The notes under the pieces were generated by a model. The model had not been told where the DNA came from and did no database searches. It worked only from the letters and a program-made list of their open reading frames with translations. A program made the translations under genes and the position numbers. DNA of 31,567 nt, from assembly GCA_023436225.1 (NCBI GenBank), contig JAEZKA010000067.1, forward strand, positions 1 to 31,567. The letters run 5' to 3'. The DNA comes from Bacillota bacterium (GTDB lineage Bacteria; Bacillota; Clostridia; Lachnospirales; Lachnospiraceae). This document shows positions 1 through 7,605 of the stretch, piece by piece (the stretch's first letter is position 1; each line of letters starts with the position of its first letter).

Positions 1-126
1 CGATGCTTGACTATTACACAAAACAACCATGTTAAGTTGATTGAACCGCCGTGTACCGAACGGTACGCACGGTGGTGTGAGAGGTCGGAAATTTTCATAT
101 ACTATGAAAATTTCCTCCTACTCGAT
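1..126 (+). mobile_element. 3' end of a group II intron (domains V and VI)
   Basis: Bases about 42-76 fold as a domain-V-like hairpin: ACCGCCGTG pairs with CACGGTGGT (one G-U pair), then TACC pairs with GGTA around a GAAC loop, with a two-base CG bulge on the 3' side. A second hairpin follows, with GGAAATTTTCATA pairing perfectly with its complement ending near 113. This is domain VI. It is followed by CTCCTACTCGAT, the usual 3' end of this intron type, so the intron should end at about 126. Any reverse-transcriptase gene would lie upstream of the window, so only the tail is seen. Whether the intron is complete or mobile cannot be told from here. Confidence 0.8.
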
Positions 127-201
127 CATTTATATCGGATAAAACATAACTTCTTACAATATTTTCTCTAAAATTGCCACTATTTTTATACATTTAAACA
201 A

Positions 202-230
202 TTGAACAAATTACGTTATTGTGGTAATAT
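202..230 (+). promoter_or_regulatory. Sigma-A promoter of the amino-acid-binding lipoprotein gene
   Basis: TTGAAC (202-207) and TAATAT (225-230) are separated by 17 bases, about 75 bases before the start codon. The -10 region sits in an 18-base stretch, TGGTAATATGGTAAAGTG (222-239), that recurs exactly at 3458-3475 before the permease gene. The wider block 173-239 also resembles 3410-3475. Confidence 0.65.
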
Positions 231-305
231 GGTAAAGTGCTACTAATGGAAAGCGTTCTGCTAGAGCATGTAAATACCTATATGGATGATTAAAGGAGAA
301 GAATG

Positions 306-1115
306 ATGAAGAAGAGATTAATAAGTTTATTGCTGATTTCCCTTATGATTTTCAGTTTTACAGCCTGCCAGAAGAACTCGGAAGGGGACAACTCACTTAA
401 GTACATAAAGGATAACGGTAAGTTAATCGTTGGTCTGGATGATACCTTTGCTCCGATGGGCTTTACGGATGACAGTGGCAACATCATTGGCTTTGACGTG
501 GATCTTGCAAGAGCAGTTAGTGAGAAGCTAGGTGTAGAACTGGTTCTGCAGCCGGTGGAATGGGAATCGAAGGAGCAGGAATTAGCTACGAAGAATATCG
601 ACTGTATATGGAATGGTTTATCACTTACTCCAGAGCGAGAGAAAAACATGACAATGTCTAAACCATATATGACCAATGACATCTCATTGATAGTAAAAGG
701 TGACAGTACAATTGCTAAAATGGCTGATATGGCTGGGTTAAGATTGGCTGTTCAGGGTGGATCCTCCGCGGAAGAAGCGTTAAATGATGGTGCAAATAAG
801 ACATTTCGTGAATCCTTAGGGCAGGTGAATCCTTTTGATAAATATGATACCGCTTTAATGGATATGGAAACCGGTAATTCGGATGCGGTGCTAATGGATA
901 CGGTAATGGCTAATTACATGATTAACACCCTGGGTAAGGATTATAAGGTGTTGGATGAGTCCTTATTACCTGATGAATATGCGGTGGGCTTCCGTAAAGG
1001 TGAGGTTGAACTATGCACAGCAGTAGAGAAGGCACTAAGTGATCTGAAGGCTGATGGTACGGTTACAGAAATCTCTACAAAATGGTTTGGTGCAGATATA
1101 ACTACAATAGAATAA
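306..1115 (+). CDS. Polar amino-acid ABC transporter substrate-binding lipoprotein
   Basis: This is the extracytoplasmic solute receptor of an amino-acid importer (family 3 solute-binding proteins, as for glutamine, cystine or histidine). The protein has a lipoprotein signal: a basic MKKR start, a hydrophobic stretch and the lipobox FTAC, with the lipidated Cys at residue 21. The binding domain follows directly, with the family signatures GKLIVGLDDTFAPMGF and NIIGFDVDLARAV. About 269 residues is usual for the family. ATG codons occur at 303 and 306. The second is chosen because its spacing from GGAG (295-298) is 7 bases rather than 4. A terminator follows at once. The cognate permease and ATPase genes lie 2.5 kb downstream from a matching promoter, so the three probably form one importer. 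The exact amino acid cannot be read from sequence. Confidence 0.9.
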   Translation: MKKRLISLLLISLMIFSFTACQKNSEGDNSLKYIKDNGKLIVGLDDTFAPMGFTDDSGNIIGFDVDLARAVSEKLGVELVLQPVEWESKEQELATKNIDCIWNGLSLTPEREKNMTMSKPYMTNDISLIVKGDSTIAKMADMAGLRLAVQGGSSAEEALNDGANKTFRESLGQVNPFDKYDTALMDMETGNSDAVLMDTVMANYMINTLGKDYKVLDESLLPDEYAVGFRKGEVELCTAVEKALSDLKADGTVTEISTKWFGADITTIE

Positions 1116-1130
1116 TAGGCTGATCTATAT

Positions 1131-1166
1131 GACTCGGGAGGCTGTTATAGTTTCCCGGGTCTTTTT
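1131..1166 (+). terminator. Rho-independent terminator after the lipoprotein gene
   Basis: GACTCGGGA (1131-1139) pairs with TCCCGGGTC (1153-1161, one G-U pair) around an 13-base loop and runs into a T-run ending at 1166. It should separate the lipoprotein transcript from the downstream genes. Confidence 0.8.
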
Positions 1167-1393
1167 CATAGATGTTTGCATCCAAAGTCAGAGGATCTTA
1201 TTCCAATAAGAACTCGCATCAGTGATTGAAGTACACTTTGGAGATGCGCTCAAAGGATAAATGAAGATGGTAAAGAGGTGGTATTTATGGTGTATAGAGA
1301 TGGTGGCTTGTGGAAAATTGACAGATATTTTCCAGTAGGTTATAATCTAGAAAAGAGTAAATCACAAGACAAAACCACCTCGGAGGTTATCAA

Positions 1394-3370
1394 ATGGTTT
1401 GCAGGCAATGTGGTCGGGATTATAATGACGAAGGGCTTTGTACCTTTTGTGGAGCTAAATCTGATTATTCTGATAATGAATTAGCGACTTCTATAAGTTT
1501 GAGTTATGAGTCGAATCTGGGATTTGCGAGAGCGGATGCCCAGTATGAGGCTCCTCTGGTTGCGGATATTATATCCGAAGAGAGAAATCGGTACCCAAGT
1601 AAGATGAAGAATGTATTTAATGAAAGTCAAACGAATTACGTTGTACCGGACAACATGAAAGCTAGACGTTCACATGTAGTAAAACCATCTGCAAAATCAA
1701 TCAATAACTTATCCAAGAGCAAGGCGAAAAAGTTGGCTAAGCAGAGGCAGCTAAGACTGCAGGCGGAGCTTAGTACAAGATTACAGGAGGAAAAGCAGGG
1801 GGCACTGAATAGATATATGTATCAGGGCCTAAATCAGGATATTGAAGAAGGAAAAAGTGAAGAAAAAAAAGAAGGTCGTAAAGGCAGATATAAGGATAAA
1901 AGCTTTATATTGTCCATAATTGGTATCATAACAGGTGTCCTTTTTGGGGTGTTTCTCTTAATTTATATAGGAAGAGTAAATGTATATACTGATTATACCT
2001 TTATGGCAAGGGATTCAATTGTCGTCAGTACAAGTGAGAGCGAAGATGAGACCTATGTGTTCAATTCTAAGGGTGATATGCTGTTTAAGATTAATGGGTT
2101 TCTGGAAATTCATTATACACCCGACCATACCGCAGCAATCGTATATAATAAGATTACCAGATATTTTGCTTATGTGAATGCTTATCAGCTAAAGGAGTTT
2201 ACTACTCCTGTATATAACTTTGCGATGTCGGAGGATGGGAAGTATATTCTCTATTCTATTTCAGGCTGGGGGAGTAAATACTACCTCATGTTATATGATG
2301 TAAGACAGGATAAGGAGACAATGGTTGATCGGAAGGATATGTATTTTGATATGCTGAATATCTTACCGGGTGGGAATGTGTTATCTTATTCTACCTATAG
2401 CATATCGAATGAGGGTGAAATGAAAGATTTGCAGTCTTATATAGCTCGAAATAAAGTTGAGACAGAGTTGATTGGTAAAGATTTGATCATCTTTGCCATA
2501 TCCTTGGATCTAAGCAGTATTTACTACGGCGAATTTTTGGAGGGCAGAACAAAATCACTCTATGTAAGACGTGATGGTGTCGATACAAAGATCTCGGAGA
2601 GTATCAACGGTACCATCTTTTTTAATAAAGACTTTACAGAAGTGCTCGTGGAGGATAGTGGCAGTTACTATTTATATAGGGAAGGAGTGAGAAGTAAGGT
2701 GATTGATCAACAGGTTAATTGCCTTATTCTGCCTGACTTGGCCGTCAAATCCGAAGTGAATGGTGCTGTCAGATATGGCATTCAAAGCTTTGGAGGAAAG
2801 TTGTTACTCTGTAATGACAATTCAATTCTGTATCTGGATGCTAACCTACGAACGAGATTAGTTGCCGTAACCTCAGATGCCGAGAAGGTTACTCTGTCAA
2901 AGGAGGGAACGAAGCTGTGTTTCCTCGATCCTCAGAAACGGTTAATCAAGATAAAGAATCTTAAGGGTAATGGTAGTCCTGAGGTTTTAGCAGATGGAGT
3001 CACCCAATATTGTATATTCGGGAATATGTCTCAGGTTTACTACATTAGGAATGAGAATTTATATTTTAGAGAGAATAAAAGGAAGGAGAAGCTGATCTGT
3101 GAAAATGTTCAGTTTCTCTGTTCGAATTCGAATAATACGGTTTTCTTTCTTATAGAGTATGAGAATGGAAAGGGGATTCTTTGCTATAGTAAGGAAGGTT
3201 TACCTGCTGAGGTAATTGAGGGGGGAACGAACGTGACGGGAGTGAAGGAATGGAATTATGGTGTCATCTATCAGAAGATCATTAATGACTTACCTGCTGT
3301 GTTTTATAATACAGAAGAGACCGTATTCCTGTTTATCATGGATGGCTATGATCTTATTGATAGCAAGTAG
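1394..3370 (+). CDS. Zinc-ribbon, single-pass membrane protein with a large extracellular domain, unknown function
   Basis: I do not recognise this 658-residue protein as a named family. It begins with a short zinc ribbon (Cys3, Cys6, Cys16, Cys19; CRQC and CTFC). A polar, basic, probably coiled region follows (about 100-168, rich in Lys, Arg, Gln and Glu). Residues 171-193 form one clear membrane segment preceded by GRKGRYKDK, so the N-terminus should be cytoplasmic. The remaining 460 residues are rich in short beta-type stretches with repeated Tyr, Asp and Gly turns, such as NFAMSEDGKYILYSISG, suggesting a WD40/TolB-like beta-propeller outside the cell. The start is fixed by GGAGG at 1382-1386. 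The gene sits between the lipoprotein gene and its permease gene. A role in sensing or envelope stress would be a guess. Confidence 0.85.
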   Translation: MVCRQCGRDYNDEGLCTFCGAKSDYSDNELATSISLSYESNLGFARADAQYEAPLVADIISEERNRYPSKMKNVFNESQTNYVVPDNMKARRSHVVKPSAKSINNLSKSKAKKLAKQRQLRLQAELSTRLQEEKQGALNRYMYQGLNQDIEEGKSEEKKEGRKGRYKDKSFILSIIGIITGVLFGVFLLIYIGRVNVYTDYTFMARDSIVVSTSESEDETYVFNSKGDMLFKINGFLEIHYTPDHTAAIVYNKITRYFAYVNAYQLKEFTTPVYNFAMSEDGKYILYSISGWGSKYYLMLYDVRQDKETMVDRKDMYFDMLNILPGGNVLSYSTYSISNEGEMKDLQSYIARNKVETELIGKDLIIFAISLDLSSIYYGEFLEGRTKSLYVRRDGVDTKISESINGTIFFNKDFTEVLVEDSGSYYLYREGVRSKVIDQQVNCLILPDLAVKSEVNGAVRYGIQSFGGKLLLCNDNSILYLDANLRTRLVAVTSDAEKVTLSKEGTKLCFLDPQKRLIKIKNLKGNGSPEVLADGVTQYCIFGNMSQVYYIRNENLYFRENKRKEKLICENVQFLCSNSNNTVFFLIEYENGKGILCYSKEGLPAEVIEGGTNVTGVKEWNYGVIYQKIINDLPAVFYNTEETVFLFIMDGYDLIDSK

Positions 3371-3437
3371 TCTTATCTTAAAAAGGATCGGATAGTAAAA
3401 AAAGTCTGGATTGTCATATTTTTTTGATAAAATTCGA

Positions 3438-3466
3438 TTGAAAAGTACAGAACACTATGGTAATAT
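3438..3466 (+). promoter_or_regulatory. Promoter of the permease-ATPase operon, near-copy of the lipoprotein promoter
   Basis: TTGAAA (3438-3443) and TAATAT (3461-3466) are 17 bases apart. The -10 and its flanks (3458-3475) are identical to 222-239. A second shared word, GCTACTAAT, follows at 3501, as it does at 239. This suggests coordinated expression of the two separated parts of the transporter. Confidence 0.65.
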
Positions 3467-3600
3467 GGTAAAGTGTTAGCGAAGTAAAATATGATTATTT
3501 GCTACTAATTGTCTGAGGTTAATACTTTAATTATTTTAATAGGTTAAAGTTAATTAGCAGCCATAGGATATGTATTTAGAATAGGATGATGGAGGTTTTT

Positions 3601-4263
3601 ATGATAATAGATAATGTTCCCTTGGATTTCCTGATACCGAATATGCTGTCGGCGACTGGAACAACGCTCAGTATTTTCTTTCTGACGATTCTCTTTTCGA
3701 TACCGCTAGGTTTTCTGGTGGCGCTGGGCAGAAGAAGCCGAATTTGGATAATAAGCTTCCCGATCAGAATCTATCAATTGATTTTCCGGGGAACACCCTT
3801 GATGCTGCAATTGATTTTCTTCATGTATGCTCCTTTTTACATATTCGGATATAATTATAAGGATCGTATGGTGGCGTGCATACTAGCCTTTTCCATTAAT
3901 TATGCAGCATATTTCGGAGAGATTTTCCGTGGAGGGATTGCTGCAATTCCGAAGGGGCAGTATGAAGCTGCGCGTGTACTTGGTTATACGAAGTTTCAGA
4001 CTTTTATGAGAATCATACTTCCCCAGGTTGTGAAGCATGTTATGCCTGCTACTGGTAATGAGTTGATGACCTTGGTTAAGGATACCTCATTAGCACAGGT
4101 GATCGCAGTGGTTGAATTGTTTCGTGTCGCAACCACTACTCAGTCAAAATATTTCTCGACGGTTCCAATTATCATCGCTGCTCTATTTTATCTCCTTATG
4201 AATACGGTAGTAGAGCTAGGCTTCAAAATGATGGAAAAGAAGCTCGATTATTATAAGAATTAG
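3601..4263 (+). CDS. Polar amino-acid ABC transporter permease (HisM/GlnP type)
   Basis: This inner component of the amino-acid importer forms the membrane channel that couples to the ATPase encoded next. The protein has 220 residues, normal for the family, with about five membrane segments. The cytoplasmic EAA loop, EAARVLGYTKFQTFMRIILP, touches the ATPase. The early segment GTTLSIFFLTILFSIPLGF and the motif YQLIFRGTPLMLQL are also typical. The start at 3601 is chosen because GGAGG lies at 3591-3595. An in-frame ATG at 3586 would place the ribosome-binding site inside the gene. It is followed after 60 bases by the ATPase gene and has its own promoter at 3438. The partner receptor is most likely the lipoprotein at 306-1115. 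Confidence 0.92.
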   Translation: MIIDNVPLDFLIPNMLSATGTTLSIFFLTILFSIPLGFLVALGRRSRIWIISFPIRIYQLIFRGTPLMLQLIFFMYAPFYIFGYNYKDRMVACILAFSINYAAYFGEIFRGGIAAIPKGQYEAARVLGYTKFQTFMRIILPQVVKHVMPATGNELMTLVKDTSLAQVIAVVELFRVATTTQSKYFSTVPIIIAALFYLLMNTVVELGFKMMEKKLDYYKN

Positions 4264-4323
4264 GCTTATCACCGTGTGAAAGCTATGATTTTTCAACCTA
4301 TTAATAACAGCTTGGAGGGTATT

Positions 4324-5082
4324 ATGCTACTGATAGCAGATAATATTATAAAGAATTTTGAAAAAACAGAAGTACTAAAGGGGATCAGCCTGGAAGTGGA
4401 AGAGGGCGAGGTAGTTGCTATTATTGGTCCCTCCGGGTCTGGTAAATCTACGCTGCTTCGTTGTCTCACTCAGCTTGAGAAAATTGATATGGGCAGAATA
4501 GAGATTGGTGGAAAGCTGATGGTTGATACAGAAGCCAATCTTGGATATGCGGATGCAAAGACGCTGCATGAGATCATTCTTGAAGTAGGTCTGGTGTTTC
4601 AGAACTTCAATCTGTTTCCTCATTTTAGTGTCCTAAGGAACATCGTAGATGCACAAGTGAGGGTTCTTGGTACCGATAAAAAGGCAGCAACTGAGAAGGC
4701 GTTGCTACTCTTGGATAAGATGAATCTAAGAGATAAAGCCAATTCTTATCCTTGTGAGCTGTCTGGTGGCCAGCAGCAGAGAATCGCAATCGCTAGAGCA
4801 TTGGCATTAAATCCGCGTATTCTATTCTTTGATGAACCGACTTCGGCCCTGGATCCGGAGCTGACTGGAGAGATATTAAAGGTGATTCGTTCTCTTGCAG
4901 AAGAGAAGATGACCATGGTGATTGTAACCCATGAGATGGCTTTCGCCAGAGATGTTGCTGATCGTGTTATATTTATGGATGAAGGCGTTATAGTCGAGCA
5001 AGGAACTCCGGAGGAGGTATTCTCGAAATCCTCCAATCAAAGAACGAGAGACTTCTTGCAGAGGTTCAACCAGGTGGGTTAG
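4324..5082 (+). CDS. Polar amino-acid ABC transporter ATP-binding protein
   Basis: This cytoplasmic ATPase drives amino-acid uptake through the permease encoded just upstream. Visible motifs, in order, are Walker A GPSGSGKS (about residues 35-42), the Q-loop region LVFQNFNLFPH, the ABC signature LSGGQQQR, Walker B ILFFDEPTSALDPE and the switch histidine in VTHEMAFARDVADRV. These match the GlnQ/HisP class. The 252 residues are normal. An upstream in-frame GTG at 4276 would add 16 residues, but GGAGGG at 4314-4319 points to the ATG at 4324. No clear terminator follows. The next transcript starts from the promoter at 5147. Confidence 0.93.
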   Translation: MLLIADNIIKNFEKTEVLKGISLEVEEGEVVAIIGPSGSGKSTLLRCLTQLEKIDMGRIEIGGKLMVDTEANLGYADAKTLHEIILEVGLVFQNFNLFPHFSVLRNIVDAQVRVLGTDKKAATEKALLLLDKMNLRDKANSYPCELSGGQQQRIAIARALALNPRILFFDEPTSALDPELTGEILKVIRSLAEEKMTMVIVTHEMAFARDVADRVIFMDEGVIVEQGTPEEVFSKSSNQRTRDFLQRFNQVG

Positions 5083-5146
5083 ACAGATCTAGTTTTGATT
5101 ACATGCAATAACATAAACACACATAATAAATAATTTTAATTATAGC

Positions 5147-5175
5147 TTGCAATTAATGGATATGTCTGCTATAAT
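5147..5175 (+). promoter_or_regulatory. Strong extended -10 promoter of the rimP-nusA-infB operon
   Basis: TTGCAA (5147-5152), a 17-base spacer and TATAAT (5170-5175) preceded by TGC give a TGnTATAAT extended -10. Transcription should start near 5182, leaving a leader of about 110 bases before rimP. Confidence 0.8.
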
Positions 5176-5207
5176 GATTATGGTGCAAAATGATAAGACT
5201 ATTTAAG

Positions 5208-5227
5208 GAGTGGGCGAAAGTCCACTC
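5208..5227 (+). promoter_or_regulatory. Leader hairpin upstream of rimP
   Basis: GAGTGGGC and GTCCACTC form an eight-pair stem (one G-U) with a GAAA tetraloop, followed by the T-rich TTATTCTTT. It lies in the transcribed leader and could act as a partial terminator or processing site for the operon. The T-run is interrupted, so full termination is unlikely. Confidence 0.6.
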
Positions 5228-5294
5228 TTATTCTTTGCTTACAAGCAATAGCACTTACAAATTAATCAATTATGTTAGGAAAGTAGGGATTTGA

Positions 5295-5762
5295 ATGGCA
5301 AAACATGAAGAATATGAGCGAAGGACAGAACAGTTACTGGAACCTATTTTGGCAGAGAATCATTTCGAATTGTATGATGTTGAATATGTAAAGGAAGGTG
5401 GTAACTGGTATTTAAGAGCTTATATTGACAAAGAATCCGGTATCACGGTTGATGACTGTGTACTAGTTAGCAGGGCATTGGGTGAATTATTGGATCAACA
5501 TGATTTTATCTCGGATTCCTATGTATTAGAGGTAAGCTCTCCAGGACTGGGGAGACAGTTGAAGAAGGATAAGCATTTTGAGAGAAGTCTTGGAGAAGAG
5601 GTAGAGGTAAAGCTCTATAAGGCTGTGAATAAGAAAAAGGAATTTGTTGGTCTTCTGAAGGCTTACGATGCAGCAACAATAACACTTGAGTTTGAGGATA
5701 ATACGACAATGGAGATTGCCAGAGCGGATATCGCCATGGTTCGATTAACCTTTGATTTTTAG
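5295..5762 (+). CDS. rimP: Ribosome maturation factor RimP
   Basis: RimP helps mature the 30S ribosomal subunit in the cytoplasm. The 155-residue protein shows the family pattern: an N-terminal alpha/beta domain (LEPILAENHFELYDVEYVKE, then LRAYIDKESGITVDDC), the signature YVLEVSSPGLGRQLKKDKHF around residues 77-96, and a C-terminal SH3-like barrel (VEVKLYKAVNKKKEFVGLL). The ATG at 5295 follows an imperfect AGGGA site. It is the first gene of the operon, 78 bases before nusA, the standard Firmicutes order. Nothing unusual is visible. Confidence 0.96.
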   Translation: MAKHEEYERRTEQLLEPILAENHFELYDVEYVKEGGNWYLRAYIDKESGITVDDCVLVSRALGELLDQHDFISDSYVLEVSSPGLGRQLKKDKHFERSLGEEVEVKLYKAVNKKKEFVGLLKAYDAATITLEFEDNTTMEIARADIAMVRLTFDF

Positions 5763-5840
5763 AATAATTTGAAGGAGGCTAAATCCTCCGGATATGTTTA
5801 TACCAATATTATATATATTGAAGGAGGATTTGATAAAAAA

Positions 5841-6887
5841 ATGGATGCGAACAAGGAACTAATTGAAGCTTTAAACCAGATTGAGAAGGAAAAGGATATC
5901 AGTAAAGATATTTTACTTGAGGCATTGGAGAACTCATTGGTCGCAGCATGTAAGAATAACTATGGCAGAGCGGATAATATTAAGGTGAATATTGATCGAA
6001 TCACAGGTGAAGTAAATGTATTTGCTATGAAGGAAGTAGTGGAAGAGGTTACAGACCCTATTATGCAGATTAGCCTGGCTCAAGCCAAGATGAAGGATGT
6101 CAGAAAAGAAATTGGTGATGTAATGGCCATTGAGGTTACACCGAAGAATTTTGGACGGATCGCTGCTCAGAAGGCTAAGCAGGTAGTTGTTCAGAAAATC
6201 CGTGAGGAAGAAAGAAAGGTGTTATTTACTCAGTATAGCGGTAAAGAGAAGGATATAGTAACCGGTATCGTACAGCGTTATGTGGGTAATAATGTAAGTA
6301 TTAATTTGGGTAAGGTAGACGCCATCTTAACAGAGAATGAACAGATAAGAGGCGAAGTATTCAAGCCCACCGATCGTATTAAATTATATGTATTAGAAGT
6401 AAAGGATACCACCAAAGGACCGAGAATTACGGTGTCCAGAACCCATCCTGAATTAGTGAAGCGTTTGTTTGAAGCGGAAGTAACCGAGATTCAAGATGGA
6501 ACTGTTGAGATTAAGAGTATTTCCAGAGAAGCTGGCTCCAGAACTAAGATGGCTGTATGGAGCAACAATCCAGATGTTGATGCTGTAGGTGCTTGTGTTG
6601 GTATGAATGGTGCCAGAGTAAATGCAATCGTACATGAGCTTCGCAATGAGAAGATTGATATCATTAACTGGAGTAATGATCCGGCCAGACTAATTGAAAA
6701 CGCATTAAGCCCAGCTAAGGTTGTATCAGTAACGGTTGATGATTATGAGAAGAGTGCCAGAGTAATAGTTCCCGATTATCAATTATCCCTTGCAATTGGC
6801 AAAGAGGGACAAAATGCCAGACTCGCTGCAAAACTGACCGGATATAAGATTGATATCAAGAGTGAAACTCAGAGTATGGGATACTAA
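5841..6887 (+). CDS. nusA: Transcription termination/antitermination factor NusA
   Basis: NusA binds RNA polymerase and nascent RNA and modulates pausing, termination and antitermination. The 348-residue protein starts NKELIEALNQIEKEKDISKD (RNA-polymerase-binding N-terminal domain, to about 125). An S1 domain follows (about 133-200, with IVTGIVQRYVGNNVSINLG), then two KH domains (the first around VDAVGACVGMNGARVNAI, the second around QLSLAIGKEGQNARLAAKLTG). The acidic C-terminal repeats of the proteobacterial form are absent, as is normal in Firmicutes. The frame is open from 5769, but AGGAGG at 5822-5827 and homology favour the ATG at 5841. The 13-base spacing is longer than usual, so initiation may be modest. 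Confidence 0.96.
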   Translation: MDANKELIEALNQIEKEKDISKDILLEALENSLVAACKNNYGRADNIKVNIDRITGEVNVFAMKEVVEEVTDPIMQISLAQAKMKDVRKEIGDVMAIEVTPKNFGRIAAQKAKQVVVQKIREEERKVLFTQYSGKEKDIVTGIVQRYVGNNVSINLGKVDAILTENEQIRGEVFKPTDRIKLYVLEVKDTTKGPRITVSRTHPELVKRLFEAEVTEIQDGTVEIKSISREAGSRTKMAVWSNNPDVDAVGACVGMNGARVNAIVHELRNEKIDIINWSNDPARLIENALSPAKVVSVTVDDYEKSARVIVPDYQLSLAIGKEGQNARLAAKLTGYKIDIKSETQSMGY

Positions 6888-6913
6888 AGGATTTTATTAT
6901 AAATCCAATGTAA

Positions 6914-6954
6914 GAACTACGAAGTCCGCCCATTGGAGCGAACTCCTTGTTCTT
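6914..6954 (+). repeat. 41-base intergenic repeat, copy A (between nusA and ylxR)
   Basis: This stretch matches 26250-26290 at 32 of 41 positions without gaps, including the shared cores CGAAGTCCGC, GGAGC and CTTGTTCTT. TAAGAAC (6911-6917) pairs with GTTCTTA (6949-6955), and an inner GGAG pairs with CTCC. Copy B keeps both stems with changed bases. It is probably a small mobile or structured intergenic repeat inside the operon. Confidence 0.6.
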
Positions 6955-6986
6955 ATGGTTTTTGATATAAGAGTAGGAGGTTATGA

Positions 6987-7274
6987 ATGGCGAAAAAATT
7001 ACCGTTAAGAATGTGTACCGGATGCGGTGAGATGAAGCCAAAAAAAGAATTGATCCGTGTCCTTAAGACTCCGGAGGAGGAGATTGTAATTGATGCAACA
7101 GGTAAGAAGAACGGTAGAGGAGCGTATGTATGCTGTTCCTTGGCTTGCCTGCAAAAAGCGATCAAGACAAAAGGACTGGACCGTTCTCTCAAGGTTACCA
7201 TTCCAGGTGAATTGATAGAAACATTGGAGAAGGAGATGATTTTGCTTGAGTCCGGAAGAAAAGAAGGTATTTAA
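6987..7274 (+). CDS. ylxR: YlxR-family RNA-binding protein
   Basis: YlxR proteins are small, basic, predicted nucleic-acid-binding proteins (DUF448) encoded between nusA and infB. In Bacillus and Clostridium, YlxR has also been linked to RNase P and to gene regulation. The 95-residue product has the family signatures LPLRMCTGCGEMKPKKELIR near the start and NGRGAYVC near residue 45, with conserved cysteines in CTGC. The start has AGGAGG at 6975-6980. It overlaps the next gene by 29 bases, which suggests translational coupling. Confidence 0.93.
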   Translation: MAKKLPLRMCTGCGEMKPKKELIRVLKTPEEEIVIDATGKKNGRGAYVCCSLACLQKAIKTKGLDRSLKVTIPGELIETLEKEMILLESGRKEGI

Positions 7275-7605
7275 CCTGTTTGGAATTGCAACAAAATCAA
7301 GAAAGCTGGTTAGTGGCGAATTCTCTACAGAGAAGGCAGTGAAGGAACATAAAGCTGCGCTTGTAATAGTAGCGGAGGACGCATCTGAGAATACAAAAAA
7401 AATGTTTACCAACATGTGTACTTACTATAAAGTGCCAATATACTTTTTTGGCATAAAGAATGACTTAGGTCATGCAATGGGTAAGGAGTTTCGTGCTTCT
7501 TTAGCTGTGCTTGACAAGGGCTTGGCAGACGCAATTGATAAGCAATTGAAAATGATGCAGGAAAGATATGGAGGTAGTAAGTATGGCGAAAATGAAGATA
7601 TATGA
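7246..7605 (+). CDS. ylxQ: YlxQ-type L7Ae/L30e-family RNA-binding protein
   Basis: This 119-residue protein belongs to the L7Ae/L30e/S12e family, which binds kink-turn RNA. The conserved core is seen in LFGIATKSRKLVSGEFSTE, then ALVIVAEDASENTKKMFTNM and the middle strand KVPIYFFGIKNDLGHAMGKE. It appears to start with TTG at 7246, preceded by AGGAG at 7231-7235, inside the end of ylxR. It overlaps infB by 23 bases. The position between ylxR and infB is standard for Firmicutes. The precise RNA target is not known from sequence. Confidence 0.9.
   Translation: MSPEEKKVFNLFGIATKSRKLVSGEFSTEKAVKEHKAALVIVAEDASENTKKMFTNMCTYYKVPIYFFGIKNDLGHAMGKEFRASLAVLDKGLADAIDKQLKMMQERYGGSKYGENEDI

Noticed and set aside
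1..174. Open frame running from the window start to a stop near 174
   Set aside because: It reads through the intron domain V and VI hairpins and past the intron end. This is a chance frame over structured RNA.
1278..1484. 68-codon frame before the zinc-ribbon gene
   Set aside because: Nearly half of it overlaps the well-supported gene at 1394 in another frame, it would start with GTG, and the product has no recognisable features.
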